Shown piece after piece: positions 8,023 to 15,802 of a DNA stretch of 33,564 bases. Made by a program: the position numbers and the translations under genes. Position 1 is the stretch's first letter; each line of letters opens with the position of its first letter. This DNA comes from Pseudomonas sp. ok272 (GTDB lineage Bacteria; Pseudomonadota; Gammaproteobacteria; Pseudomonadales; Pseudomonadaceae): NCBI RefSeq assembly GCF_900109995.1, contig NZ_FOCB01000025.1, positions 1-33,564 on the forward strand. Direction: 5' to 3'. Below the pieces are notes generated by a model that was given only the letters and a program-made list of their open reading frames with translations, did no database searches and had not been told where the DNA came from.

Positions 8023-8373
8023 ATGACCGACAAAAAAGTTACTCGACTGCGTCGCGCTCGCAAAGCACGCCTGAAAATGCACGAACTCGAAGTCGTGCGT
8101 CTCTGCGTGTTCCGCTCGTCGCAGCACATCTACGCCCAGGTCATTTCGGCCGACGGCAACAAAGTTCTGGCAAGTGCCTCGACTTTGGACAAAGAACTGC
8201 GTGATGGTGCCACTGGCAACATCGACGCGGCCACTAAGGTTGGCCAGCTGGTCGCTACGCGTGCTAAAGCCGCTGGCGTCTCGCAGGTGGCTTTCGACCG
8301 CTCTGGCTTCAAGTACCACGGCCGCGTTAAGGCGCTGGCTGATGCTGCTCGTGAAGCTGGGCTGGAGTTCTAA
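8023..8373 (+). CDS. rplR: 50S ribosomal protein uL18
   Basis: 116 residues beginning MTDKKVTRLRRARKARLKMH. L18 binds 5S rRNA with L5 and anchors it in the central protuberance. The basic N-terminal tail and the C-terminal FDRSGFKYHGRVKALADAAR motif are typical. Normal length; rpsE follows three bases after the stop. Confidence 0.97.
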   Translation: MTDKKVTRLRRARKARLKMHELEVVRLCVFRSSQHIYAQVISADGNKVLASASTLDKELRDGATGNIDAATKVGQLVATRAKAAGVSQVAFDRSGFKYHGRVKALADAAREAGLEF

Positions 8374-8376
8374 GTT

Positions 8377-8877
8377 ATGTCAAATAACGACCAAAAGCGC
8401 GACGAAGGCTACATTGAGAAGCTGGTTCAAGTTAACCGCGTAGCCAAAACCGTTAAAGGCGGCCGTATCTTCACTTTCACCGCGTTGACCGTGGTTGGTG
8501 ATGGTAAAGGGCGCGTTGGCTTCGGCCGTGGCAAGTCGCGTGAAGTGCCTGCTGCGATCCAGAAGGCAATGGAAGCTGCTCGCCGCAACATGATTCAAGT
8601 TGACCTGAACGGCACCACTCTGCAGTACGCAATGAAGTCTGCTCATGGCGCTTCGAAGGTGTACATGCAGCCTGCTTCTGAAGGTACCGGTATCATCGCT
8701 GGCGGCGCTATGCGTGCTGTCCTCGAAGTTGCTGGCGTTCAGAACGTTCTGGCCAAGTGCTACGGCTCGACTAACCCGGTAAACGTGGTTCACGCCACTT
8801 TCAAAGGTTTGAAGGCTATGCAGTCTCCTGAATCCATTGCCGCCAAGCGTGGCAAAAGCGTCAAGGAGATCTTCTGA
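8377..8877 (+). CDS. rpsE: 30S ribosomal protein uS5
   Basis: 166 residues beginning MSNNDQKRDEGYIEKLVQVN. S5 contributes to translational accuracy and forms the mRNA entry site with S3 and S4. The N-terminal dsRNA-binding-like domain contains VVGDGKGRVGFGRGKSREVP (about residues 42-61); substitutions in the preceding loop give spectinomycin resistance in other bacteria. The C-terminal half contains the GGAMRAVLEVAGVQNVLAK motif. The next gene rpmD starts two bases after the stop. Confidence 0.97.
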   Translation: MSNNDQKRDEGYIEKLVQVNRVAKTVKGGRIFTFTALTVVGDGKGRVGFGRGKSREVPAAIQKAMEAARRNMIQVDLNGTTLQYAMKSAHGASKVYMQPASEGTGIIAGGAMRAVLEVAGVQNVLAKCYGSTNPVNVVHATFKGLKAMQSPESIAAKRGKSVKEIF

Positions 8878-8879
8878 TC

Positions 8880-9056
8880 ATGGCTACCGTTAAAGTAACG
8901 CTGATCAAAAGCATGACCGGCCGTATCCCTAACCACAAACTGTGCGTTAAGGGTCTGGGTCTGCGTCGCATCGGTCACACTGTAGAAGTCCTGGATACTC
9001 CCGAGAATCGCGGGATGATCAACAAGGCCTACTACATGCTGCGTGTCGAGGGTTAA
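8880..9056 (+). CDS. rpmD: 50S ribosomal protein uL30
   Basis: 58 residues, MATVKVTLIKSMTGRIPNHK at the start and INKAYYMLRVEG at the end. L30 is a small 23S-binding protein. The motif LGLRRIGHTVEVLDTPENRG is the family signature. It lies between rpsE and rplO with gaps of 2 and 3 bases, so translation is very likely coupled. The ATG at 8880 immediately follows GATC after the rpsE stop; the GGAG in the rpsE end (8866-8869 region) can serve as binding site. Confidence 0.96.
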   Translation: MATVKVTLIKSMTGRIPNHKLCVKGLGLRRIGHTVEVLDTPENRGMINKAYYMLRVEG

Positions 9057-9059
9057 TCG

Positions 9060-9497
9060 ATGAAACTCAATGATCTGAGTCCAGCGCCGGGTTCCCGTCG
9101 CGAAAAGCATCGTCCGGGCCGTGGTATCGGTAGTGGTTTGGGCAAGACCGGTGGCCGTGGCCACAAAGGTCAGTCCTCCCGCTCCGGTGGCACCATCGCT
9201 CCAGGCTTTGAAGGCGGCCAACAGCCGTTGCATCGTCGCCTGCCTAAGTTCGGTTTCGTTTCCCTGAAGGCCATGGACCGCGCACAAGTGCGTTTGTCCG
9301 AGCTGGCTAAAGTGGAAGGCGACATCGTTACTGTGCAGTCCTTGAAAGATGCCAACGTGATCAACGTCAACGTACAGCGTGTGAAAATCATGCTGTCCGG
9401 CGAAGTTAGTCGCGCTGTCACCATCGGAAAGGGAATCGGCGCCACCAAAGGTGCGCGTGCGGCTATCGAAGCAGCTGGCGGCAAGTTCGAGGAATAA
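9060..9497 (+). CDS. rplO: 50S ribosomal protein uL15
   Basis: 145 residues beginning MKLNDLSPAPGSRREKHRPG. L15 is a late assembly protein that binds 23S rRNA through a long Gly/Arg-rich N-terminal extension (GRGIGSGLGKTGGRGHKGQS, about residues 20-39) and a C-terminal globular domain. secY starts immediately after its TAA (TAAATG at 9495-9500), an arrangement that couples SecY synthesis to L15. Confidence 0.97.
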   Translation: MKLNDLSPAPGSRREKHRPGRGIGSGLGKTGGRGHKGQSSRSGGTIAPGFEGGQQPLHRRLPKFGFVSLKAMDRAQVRLSELAKVEGDIVTVQSLKDANVINVNVQRVKIMLSGEVSRAVTIGKGIGATKGARAAIEAAGGKFEE

Positions 9498-10826
9498 ATG
9501 GCTAAGCAAGGTGCTCTCTCTGCGCTCGGCAAAGGCGGTATGTCTGAACTCTGGGCTCGTCTGCGTTTTCTGTTCCTGGCGATTATCGTCTACCGAATAG
9601 GCGCACACATCCCGGTTCCAGGTATCAACCCGGACCGACTCGCGGACCTGTTTCGACAGAATGAGGGGACCATTCTTAGCTTGTTCAACATGTTTTCCGG
9701 CGGCGCGCTGGAACGGATGAGCATCTTTGCACTGGGGATCATGCCGTACATCTCGGCATCGATCATCATGCAGCTGATGACCGCCGTCAGCCCGCAGTTG
9801 GAGCAGTTGAAGAAGGAAGGTGAAGCTGGCCGTCGCAAGATCAGCCAGTACACCCGCTACGGCACTGTCGTCCTCGCTCTCGTTCAGGCTATTGGCATGT
9901 CCATTGGTCTGGCGGGGCAGGGCGTAGCGTTCACTGGTGACTTTAGCTTCCATTTCGTTGCGGTAACCACGTTTGTGGCTGGCGCAATGTTCATGATGTG
10001 GCTGGGTGAGCAGATTACTGAGCGTGGTGTTGGCAACGGTATCTCGATGTTGATTTTCGCAGGTATCGTCGCCGGTCTTCCGAGAGCGATTGGGCAGTCT
10101 TTCGAGTCTGCGCGTCAGGGGGATATCAACATCTTCGCCCTGGTTGCCATCGGTTTGTTGGCAGTAGCGATTATCGGTTTCGTGGTGTTCATTGAGCGTG
10201 GTCAGCGTCGTATTGCTGTTCACTACGCCAAGCGTCAGCAGGGCCGCAAGGTTTTTGCTGCGCAGACTAGCCACTTGCCGCTGAAAGTGAACATGGCCGG
10301 GGTTATTCCGGCTATTTTCGCAAGCAGCATCTTGCTGTTTCCGGCTTCGTTGGGTGCCTGGTTCGGTCAGTCTGAAGGTATGGGCTGGTTGCAGGACATC
10401 TCGCAGTCGATCGCTCCTGGTCAGCCGTTGAATATTCTGCTGTTTAGTGCAGGGATTATTTTCTTCTGCTTCTTCTATACGGCGTTGATGTTCAATCCGA
10501 AAGACGTAGCGGAAAACCTGAAGAAGTCCGGTGCCTTTATTCCGGGTATCCGTCCAGGTGAGCAGTCTGCGCGCTATATTGATGGCGTTCTGACCCGCTT
10601 GACCATGTTCGGTGCTCTCTATATGACGGCCGTGTGCCTGCTGCCCCAGTTTCTGGTGGTTGCAGCAAACGTTCCGTTCTACCTTGGCGGGACCTCGTTG
10701 CTGATCGTCGTCGTGGTTGTGATGGACTTCATGTCCCAAGTACAATCGCACCTCGTTTCGCACCAGTACGAATCCCTGATGAAGAAAGCCAACCTGAAGG
10801 GTTACGGCAGCGGCATGCTGCGCTGA
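9498..10826 (+). CDS. secY: Protein translocase subunit SecY
   Basis: 442 residues beginning MAKQGALSALGKGGMSELWA. SecY is the inner-membrane channel of the Sec translocon, working with SecE, SecG and SecA or with the ribosome. About ten membrane helices are visible as hydrophobic runs, with the plug region after TM1 (GIMPYISASIIMQL follows shortly) and the cytosolic loop KRQQGRKVFAAQTSHLPLKV, which contacts ribosome or SecA. The motif YRIGAHIPVPGI near residue 30 is conserved. There is no gap to rplO. No oddities. Confidence 0.97.
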   Translation: MAKQGALSALGKGGMSELWARLRFLFLAIIVYRIGAHIPVPGINPDRLADLFRQNEGTILSLFNMFSGGALERMSIFALGIMPYISASIIMQLMTAVSPQLEQLKKEGEAGRRKISQYTRYGTVVLALVQAIGMSIGLAGQGVAFTGDFSFHFVAVTTFVAGAMFMMWLGEQITERGVGNGISMLIFAGIVAGLPRAIGQSFESARQGDINIFALVAIGLLAVAIIGFVVFIERGQRRIAVHYAKRQQGRKVFAAQTSHLPLKVNMAGVIPAIFASSILLFPASLGAWFGQSEGMGWLQDISQSIAPGQPLNILLFSAGIIFFCFFYTALMFNPKDVAENLKKSGAFIPGIRPGEQSARYIDGVLTRLTMFGALYMTAVCLLPQFLVVAANVPFYLGGTSLLIVVVVVMDFMSQVQSHLVSHQYESLMKKANLKGYGSGMLR

Positions 10827-10850
10827 CCCATAAGGTTCGAGGAGTTGGTG

Positions 10851-10967
10851 ATGAAAGTTCGTGCATCGGTGAAAAAGCTGTGCCGTAACTGCAAAATTAT
10901 TCGCCGCGAAGGTGTTGTTCGAGTAATTTGCAGCGCGGAACCGCGTCACAAACAGCGCCAAGGCTGA
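10851..10967 (+). CDS. rpmJ: 50S ribosomal protein bL36, zinc-binding form
   Basis: 38 residues, [20 protein letters not shown] at the start. It carries the zinc ribbon ligands Cys11, Cys14, Cys27 and His33, so it is the C+ (zinc) form. L36 stabilises 23S helices near the L7/L12 stalk base. GAGGAG (10838-10843) precedes the ATG. It is the last gene of the spc segment before a hairpin and the alpha promoter. Many Pseudomonas carry a second, zinc-free L36 elsewhere under zinc control; that copy is not in this window. Confidence 0.95.
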
Positions 10968-10985
10968 GTGTGATTGTGCTTCAAG

Positions 10986-11009
10986 CCCGGTAGCTAGTGC
11001 GCTACCGGG
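10986..11009 (+). terminator. Hairpin between rpmJ and rpsM (weak terminator or attenuator)
   Basis: A perfect 9 bp stem (CCCGGTAGC at 10986-10994, complement at 11001-11009) with a 6-base loop is followed by TTGATTATTTGTTATT, which is T-rich but broken. It probably gives partial termination at the spc/alpha boundary. Confidence 0.6.
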
Positions 11010-11038
11010 TTGATTATTTGTTATTACAGCGATATTAT
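11010..11038 (+). promoter_or_regulatory. Alpha operon promoter (candidate)
   Basis: TTGATT (11010-11015) and TATTAT (11033-11038) are separated by exactly 17 bases and lie directly after the hairpin. A start near 11045 gives a leader of about 53 bases before rpsM, followed by the GC-rich CGCGCCC. This would allow independent expression of rpsM-rpsK-rpsD-rpoA-rplQ. Confidence 0.7.
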
Positions 11039-11097
11039 CTCGCGCCCTATTTCTTGGCTTCCGGGGCGTAGGTAGCTGTCAATTGGAGTCCCACTGA

Positions 11098-11454
11098 ATG
11101 GCCCGTATTGCAGGCGTTAACATTCCAGATAACAAGCATACTGTTATCTCGCTGACCTACATCTATGGTGTTGGTCGCACTACTGCACAGAAGATCTGTG
11201 CAGTGACTGGGGTAAACCCAGCAGCAAAGATCAAAGATCTGAGCGACGAGCAGATTGAACAGCTGCGTGGCGAAGTGGCGAAGTTCACCACTGAAGGTGA
11301 CCTGCGTCGCGAAATCAACATGAAAATCAAGCGCTTGATGGACCTCGGTTGCTATCGCGGTCTGCGTCATCGTCGCGGTCTTCCAGTGCGCGGTCAGCGT
11401 ACCAAGACCAACGCGCGTACCCGTAAAGGTCCGCGTAAGCCGATCCGCAAGTAA
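11098..11454 (+). CDS. rpsM: 30S ribosomal protein uS13
   Basis: 118 residues beginning MARIAGVNIPDNKHTVISLT. S13 is in the 30S head, bridges to L5 and 23S helix 38, and its basic tail (RTKTNARTRKGPRKPIRK) reaches the P-site tRNA. The helix-two-turn-helix region with IYGVGRTTAQKICAVTGV is typical. TTGGAG (11082-11087) is the binding site. First gene of the alpha segment. Confidence 0.97.
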   Translation: MARIAGVNIPDNKHTVISLTYIYGVGRTTAQKICAVTGVNPAAKIKDLSDEQIEQLRGEVAKFTTEGDLRREINMKIKRLMDLGCYRGLRHRRGLPVRGQRTKTNARTRKGPRKPIRK

Positions 11455-11484
11455 TCGCCCCAGCGAATCGACAGGAATTTAATC

Positions 11485-11874
11485 ATGGCAAAACCTGCTG
11501 CTCGTCCTCGTAAAAAGATTAAAAAGACAGTGGTTGATGGCATCGCCCACATCCACGCATCTTTTAACAACACAATCGTGACCATCACCGACCGTCAAGG
11601 TAACGCGCTTTCTTGGGCTACCTCCGGTGGTTCGGGTTTCCGCGGTTCTCGCAAGTCCACCCCGTTCGCTGCTCAAGTAGCTGCTGAACGTGCTGGTCAA
11701 GCTGCGCTGGAATACGGCCTGAAAAACCTCGACGTTAACGTCAAGGGTCCAGGTCCAGGTCGTGAGTCTGCTGTCCGTGCTTTGAACGGCTGTGGCTATA
11801 AGATCGCCAGCATCACCGACGTGACGCCAATCCCGCACAACGGGTGCCGTCCGCCGAAGAAGCGCCGCGTGTAA
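11485..11874 (+). CDS. rpsK: 30S ribosomal protein uS11
   Basis: 129 residues beginning MAKPAARPRKKIKKTVVDGI. S11 is on the 30S platform and lines the mRNA exit path near the Shine-Dalgarno helix. The signature HIHASFNNTIVTITDRQGN is at about residues 22-40 and the C-terminal TDVTPIPHNGCRPPKKRRV is invariant in the family. Good GACAGGAATTT binding site. No anomalies. Confidence 0.97.
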   Translation: MAKPAARPRKKIKKTVVDGIAHIHASFNNTIVTITDRQGNALSWATSGGSGFRGSRKSTPFAAQVAAERAGQAALEYGLKNLDVNVKGPGPGRESAVRALNGCGYKIASITDVTPIPHNGCRPPKKRRV

Positions 11875-11892
11875 TCCAGGAGATTGTAAAGA

Positions 11893-12513
11893 ATGGCTCG
11901 TTACATTGGTCCAAAATGCAAACTCGCTCGTCGCGAAGGCACCGATCTCTTCCTGAAGAGCGGCGTGCGCGCGATCGAATCGAAGTGCAACATTGAAGCA
12001 GCACCTGGTATCCACGGCCAGCGCCGCGGTCGCCAGTCCGATTACGGCACCCAACTGCGTGAAAAGCAGAAGGTTCGTCGTATCTACGGCGTTCTCGAGC
12101 GTCAATTCAGCGGCTACTACAAAGAAGCTGCTGGCAAGAAAGGCGCAACCGGCGAAAACCTGTTGCAACTGCTCGAATGCCGTCTGGACAACGTTGTATA
12201 CCGTATGGGCTTTGGTTCGACTCGTGCCGAATCCCGTCAGCTGGTATCGCACAAATCCGTAAGCGTTAACGGCCAAACCGTAAACGTCCCGTCTTACCAG
12301 GTTCGTGCTGGTGACGTGGTCGCGATCCGCGAGAAAGCAAAAAACCAACTTCGCATTGTCCAAGCTCTCGATCTGTGTGCCCAACGTGGCCGCGTAGAAT
12401 GGGTAGAAGTAGACACTGAGAAGAAGTCGGGCGTTTTCAAGAACGTTCCAGCTCGCAGTGATCTGTCCGCCGACATCAACGAAAGCCTGATTGTCGAGCT
12501 CTACTCCAAGTAA
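11893..12513 (+). CDS. rpsD: 30S ribosomal protein uS4
   Basis: 206 residues beginning MARYIGPKCKLARREGTDLF. S4 nucleates assembly of the 30S body, helps form the mRNA entry tunnel and in enterobacteria is the alpha operon repressor through an mRNA pseudoknot. An S4 RNA-binding domain is visible at about residues 95-160 (LLECRLDNVVYRMGFGSTRA, then SHKSVSVNGQTVNVPSYQV). Whether autoregulation applies here is unknown; the short rpsM leader shows no obvious pseudoknot. Confidence 0.97.
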   Translation: MARYIGPKCKLARREGTDLFLKSGVRAIESKCNIEAAPGIHGQRRGRQSDYGTQLREKQKVRRIYGVLERQFSGYYKEAAGKKGATGENLLQLLECRLDNVVYRMGFGSTRAESRQLVSHKSVSVNGQTVNVPSYQVRAGDVVAIREKAKNQLRIVQALDLCAQRGRVEWVEVDTEKKSGVFKNVPARSDLSADINESLIVELYSK

Positions 12514-12535
12514 GGGCTAGAAAATAGGTGCATCC

Positions 12536-13537
12536 ATGCAGATTTCGGTAAATGAGTTCCTGACACCCCGCCATATTGATGTGCAGGTTGTCAGTCCAAC
12601 CCGCGCCAAGATCACCCTCGAGCCTCTCGAGCGTGGTTTTGGCCACACCCTGGGCAACGCGCTGCGACGCATCCTGTTGTCCTCAATGCCCGGCTGCGCA
12701 GTAGTCGAGGCCGAGATTGACGGTGTGCTCCACGAGTACAGCGCCATCGAAGGTGTACAGGAAGACGTAATTGAAATCCTGTTGAACCTTAAAGGTCTGG
12801 CTATCAAGCTGCACGGCCGTGACGAAGTTACGCTGACCTTGTCGAAGAAGGGTTCGGGGGTGGTTACCGCTGCCGATATTCAGCTGGATCATGATGTCGA
12901 GATCGTTAATCCCGATCACGTAATCGCTAACCTGGCGTCTAACGGCGCCTTGAACATGAAGCTAGTAGTAGCTCGTGGTCGTGGTTATGAACCGGCCGAC
13001 TCGCGTCAGAGCGATGAAGACGAAAGCCGCAGCATTGGTCGCTTGCAGCTTGATTCTTCGTTCAGCCCGGTTCGCCGCATCGCCTACGTGGTGGAAAACG
13101 CCCGTGTCGAGCAGCGTACTAACCTGGACAAGCTGGTTATTGATCTGGAAACCAACGGTACTCTGGATCCTGAAGAGGCTATCCGTCGCGCTGCAACCAT
13201 CCTGCAACAGCAGTTGGCTGCGTTCGTCGACCTCAAAGGTGACAGTGAACCAGTGGTAATCGAGCAGGAAGACGAGATCGATCCGATCCTGCTTCGCCCG
13301 GTTGACGATCTGGAACTGACTGTACGTTCGGCTAACTGCCTTAAGGCGGAAAACATCTACTACATCGGTGACCTGATTCAGCGTACCGAAGTAGAGCTGT
13401 TGAAGACTCCGAACCTTGGCAAGAAATCCTTGACTGAAATCAAGGACGTTCTGGCCTCCCGCGGTCTGTCCCTCGGCATGCGCCTCGACAACTGGCCGCC
13501 TGCAAGTCTTAAGAAGGACGACAAGGCGACTGCCTGA
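12536..13537 (+). CDS. rpoA: RNA polymerase alpha subunit
   Basis: 333 residues beginning MQISVNEFLTPRHIDVQVVS. The N-terminal domain (about 1-235) dimerises and assembles beta and beta-prime; LERGFGHTLGNALRRILLSS is its signature. A linker is followed by the C-terminal domain (about 250-322, with LELTVRSANCLKAENIYYIG), which binds UP elements and activators such as CRP/ANR-type regulators; Arg264 corresponds to Arg265 of Escherichia coli. It lies between rpsD and rplQ as usual. Confidence 0.98.
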   Translation: MQISVNEFLTPRHIDVQVVSPTRAKITLEPLERGFGHTLGNALRRILLSSMPGCAVVEAEIDGVLHEYSAIEGVQEDVIEILLNLKGLAIKLHGRDEVTLTLSKKGSGVVTAADIQLDHDVEIVNPDHVIANLASNGALNMKLVVARGRGYEPADSRQSDEDESRSIGRLQLDSSFSPVRRIAYVVENARVEQRTNLDKLVIDLETNGTLDPEEAIRRAATILQQQLAAFVDLKGDSEPVVIEQEDEIDPILLRPVDDLELTVRSANCLKAENIYYIGDLIQRTEVELLKTPNLGKKSLTEIKDVLASRGLSLGMRLDNWPPASLKKDDKATA

Positions 13538-13579
13538 TCGTCGTAATCACCGAACGTTGTGTTTGGTAAGGAATGAACC

Positions 13580-13966
13580 ATGCGTCATCGTAAAAGTGGT
13601 CGTCACCTGAGCCGCACCAGCTCGCACCGCAAGGCCATGTTTCAAAACATGGCGGTGTCGCTGTTCGAGCACGAGCTGATCAAAACTACACTGCCAAAAG
13701 CCAAAGAACTGCGTCGCGTTGCTGAGCCGCTGATCACTTTGGCCAAGACAGACAGCCTGGCTAACCGCCGTCTGGCTTTCGACCGTACTCGTTCGAAAGC
13801 TATCGTTGGTAAGCTCTTCAACGACCTGGGCAAGCGTTACGCTACCCGTGAGGGTGGCTACCTGCGCATCCTCAAGTGCGGTTTCCGCGCTGGCGACAAC
13901 GCGCCTATGGCGTACGTCGAGTTGGTTGATCGTGCTACCGGCGGTGAAGCTGTATCCGCTGAGTAA
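13580..13966 (+). CDS. rplQ: 50S ribosomal protein bL17
   Basis: 128 residues beginning MRHRKSGRHLSRTSSHRKAM. L17 is a bacteria-specific protein near the tunnel exit. The conserved core includes NMAVSLFEHELIKTTLPKAK and GGYLRILKCGFRAGDNAPMA; a short C-terminal tail is acidic. AAGGAATGAACC upstream is the binding site. It ends the alpha segment and is followed by a strong terminator 17 bases later. Confidence 0.97.
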   Translation: MRHRKSGRHLSRTSSHRKAMFQNMAVSLFEHELIKTTLPKAKELRRVAEPLITLAKTDSLANRRLAFDRTRSKAIVGKLFNDLGKRYATREGGYLRILKCGFRAGDNAPMAYVELVDRATGGEAVSAE

Positions 13967-13983
13967 GACGTCAGTCTGAAACG

Positions 13984-14011
13984 AAAAACCGGGCCTAGTG
14001 CCCGGTTTTTT
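13984..14011 (+). terminator. Terminator of the ribosomal protein cluster
   Basis: An 11 bp stem (AAAAACCGGGC at 13984-13994, complement at 14000-14010) with a 5-base loop ends in TTTTTT. It is a strong intrinsic terminator after rplQ. Confidence 0.93.
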
Positions 14012-14093
14012 GTGGGCGCTCGAAAAGTGCTCATTGTTTTCGGCCTGCAGATGCCCTGGCTATCCACAAGACTTGATCGTTAGTTAATTTCTA

Positions 14094-14107
14094 TTGATGC
14101 GGATCAA
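14094..14107 (+). promoter_or_regulatory. ANR/FNR-type operator upstream of katA
   Basis: TTGATGCGGATCAA is a perfect match to the FNR/ANR/DNR consensus TTGAT-N4-ATCAA; the outer bases extend the palindrome to ATTGAT/ATCAAT. It lies 104 bases before the katA start (13967-14197 contains no gene). Class II activation would place a start near 14142; the -10 there is weak, consistent with activator dependence. Binding itself is inferred. Confidence 0.75.
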
Positions 14108-14197
14108 TTAATGAATTTGATGGTGTCATGTTCATGGTCAATACTCCTTCTCAGCCGATTAGCCGGCAGTTTCCAAGACTGAAGAGGAAGATTGAGC

Positions 14198-15643
14198 ATG
14201 AGCCAGAATAAAACGTTGACCACCGCCAGTGGCGCGCCCGTCGCTGATAACCAGAACTCCCGTTCCGCTGGCCCCCGTGGCCCGCTGCTGCTCGACGACT
14301 TTCACCTGATCGAGAAGCTTGCTCACTTCAACCGTGAAAACATCCCAGAGCGCCGTGTACACGCCAAGGGCTCGGGTGCCTACGGTACGTTTACGGTGAC
14401 TCGCGATATTACTCAGTACACCAGCGCCAAGCTGTTTGAAGCGGTTGGCAAGAAAACCCCGACCTTCCTGCGGTTCTCCACTGTCGGCGGCGAGCGCGGC
14501 TCGGCTGATACCGAGCGCGACCCTCGCGGTTTTGCCCTGAAGTTCTACACCGAAGAAGGCAACTGGGACATCGTGGGTAACAACACGCCAGTGTTCTTCA
14601 TCCGTGATCCGCTGAAGTTCCCGGACTTCATCCACACACAGAAGCGCCTGCCCCAAAGCAACCTGAAAAGTGCACAGATGATGTGGGACTTCTGGTCGCA
14701 CTCACCCGAGTCGTTGCACCAGGTCACTATCCTGTTCTCCGATCGCGGTATCCCGGACGGCTATCGCCACATGCACGGCTTCGGTAGCCACACCTACAGC
14801 CTGATCAGTGCCAAGGGTGAGCGCCACTGGGTGAAGTGGCACTACAAGACCAAGCAAGGTATCAAGAACCTGCCGCCGGCAGAGGCTGCGCGCCTGGCCG
14901 GTACCGATCCGGATTACGCCCAGCGTGATTTGTTCGGGGCCATTGAGCGCGGTGACTTTCCGAAGTGGCGCGTGTGCATTCAGATCATGACCGAAGCCCA
15001 GGCGAACGCTCATCACGAAAACCCGTTCGACGTGACCAAGACCTGGTCGCAGAAAGAGTTCCCGCTGATCGAAGTGGGTGAGTTGGAACTCAACCGCAAC
15101 CCACAAAACTATTTCGCCGAAGTCGAGCAGGCCGCGTTTGGTCCTAGCAATATGGTGCCGGGTGTAGGTCTGTCACCGGATCGCATGTTGCAGGGCCGTG
15201 TCTTTGCTTATGCCGATGCCCACCGCTACCGCGTCGGTACCAATCACCAGCAATTGCCGGTGAATGCGCCGCTCAGCCCAGTCAACACCTACCAGCGTGA
15301 TGGCTCCATGGCGTTTGGCAGTAATGGCGGTGGCGCCCCGAACTACGAGCCCAACAGCTATGCCGAAGCGCCGAAGCAGGCCCCTCGCTACGCAGAGCCA
15401 CCCCTGGCGCTCAGCGGCGCCGCGGATCGCTACGATCACCGCGAAGACACCGACTACTACAGCCATGCCGGTGCGTTGTTCCGGTTGATGAATGACGACC
15501 AGAAGACACTTCTGATCAATAACATCGCCGGGGCTATGGCAGGCGTTTCCAGTGATGTGGTCGAGCGTCAATTGCAGCACTTCTTCAAGGCCGATCCGGC
15601 GTATGGAGAAGGGATCGCAAAGGCATTGGGTGTACAGCTTTAA
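14198..15643 (+). CDS. katA: Monofunctional haem catalase KatA
   Basis: 481 residues, small-subunit (clade 3) catalase that dismutates hydrogen peroxide in the cytoplasm. Distal His55 (RRVHAKGSGAYG) and Asn128 (DIVGNNTPVFF), and proximal Tyr338 with Arg334 (LQGRVFAYADAHRYRVG), are all present. No signal peptide. The ATG at 14198 is chosen because AGGAAG (14185-14190) is 7 bases upstream; a TTG two codons earlier is unlikely. Flanked by rplQ and the ferritin gene as in P. aeruginosa (recalled). A perfect ANR-type box upstream suggests induction at low oxygen; no OxyR site could be recognised by eye. Its own terminator separates it from the ferritin gene. Confidence 0.95.
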   Translation: MSQNKTLTTASGAPVADNQNSRSAGPRGPLLLDDFHLIEKLAHFNRENIPERRVHAKGSGAYGTFTVTRDITQYTSAKLFEAVGKKTPTFLRFSTVGGERGSADTERDPRGFALKFYTEEGNWDIVGNNTPVFFIRDPLKFPDFIHTQKRLPQSNLKSAQMMWDFWSHSPESLHQVTILFSDRGIPDGYRHMHGFGSHTYSLISAKGERHWVKWHYKTKQGIKNLPPAEAARLAGTDPDYAQRDLFGAIERGDFPKWRVCIQIMTEAQANAHHENPFDVTKTWSQKEFPLIEVGELELNRNPQNYFAEVEQAAFGPSNMVPGVGLSPDRMLQGRVFAYADAHRYRVGTNHQQLPVNAPLSPVNTYQRDGSMAFGSNGGGAPNYEPNSYAEAPKQAPRYAEPPLALSGAADRYDHREDTDYYSHAGALFRLMNDDQKTLLINNIAGAMAGVSSDVVERQLQHFFKADPAYGEGIAKALGVQL

Positions 15644-15664
15644 CGAAGTCTAAACGATAAGCAG

Positions 15665-15689
15665 AACCGCCCTCATTTGGGCGGTTTTT
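15665..15689 (+). terminator. Terminator after katA
   Basis: An 8 bp stem (AACCGCCC at 15665-15672, complement at 15679-15686) with a TCATTT loop and a T-run (15685-15689) lies 21 bases after the katA stop. Confidence 0.9.
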
Positions 15690-15802
15690 GCGTTATTTAA
15701 ACCAGTTTTCTCAGAATATCTTCGCTTTTATCCCGTGATTCGAGTGACCAATCAGTCGGCTTGGTTCAAACTACAGCCTTTCAAGCAGGGAGATGTACGG
15801 CG

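Noticed and set aside
8790..10961. Very long open frame on the minus strand opposite rpsE-rpmJ (723 codons)
   Set aside because: It is exactly antisense to certain ribosomal protein genes and secY; composition is His/Gln/Arg-rich without any domain. It reflects codon bias of the plus-strand genes.
12536..12700. Possible shift of rpoA start
   Set aside because: The N-terminus MQISVNEFLTPR is the family start and needs no change.
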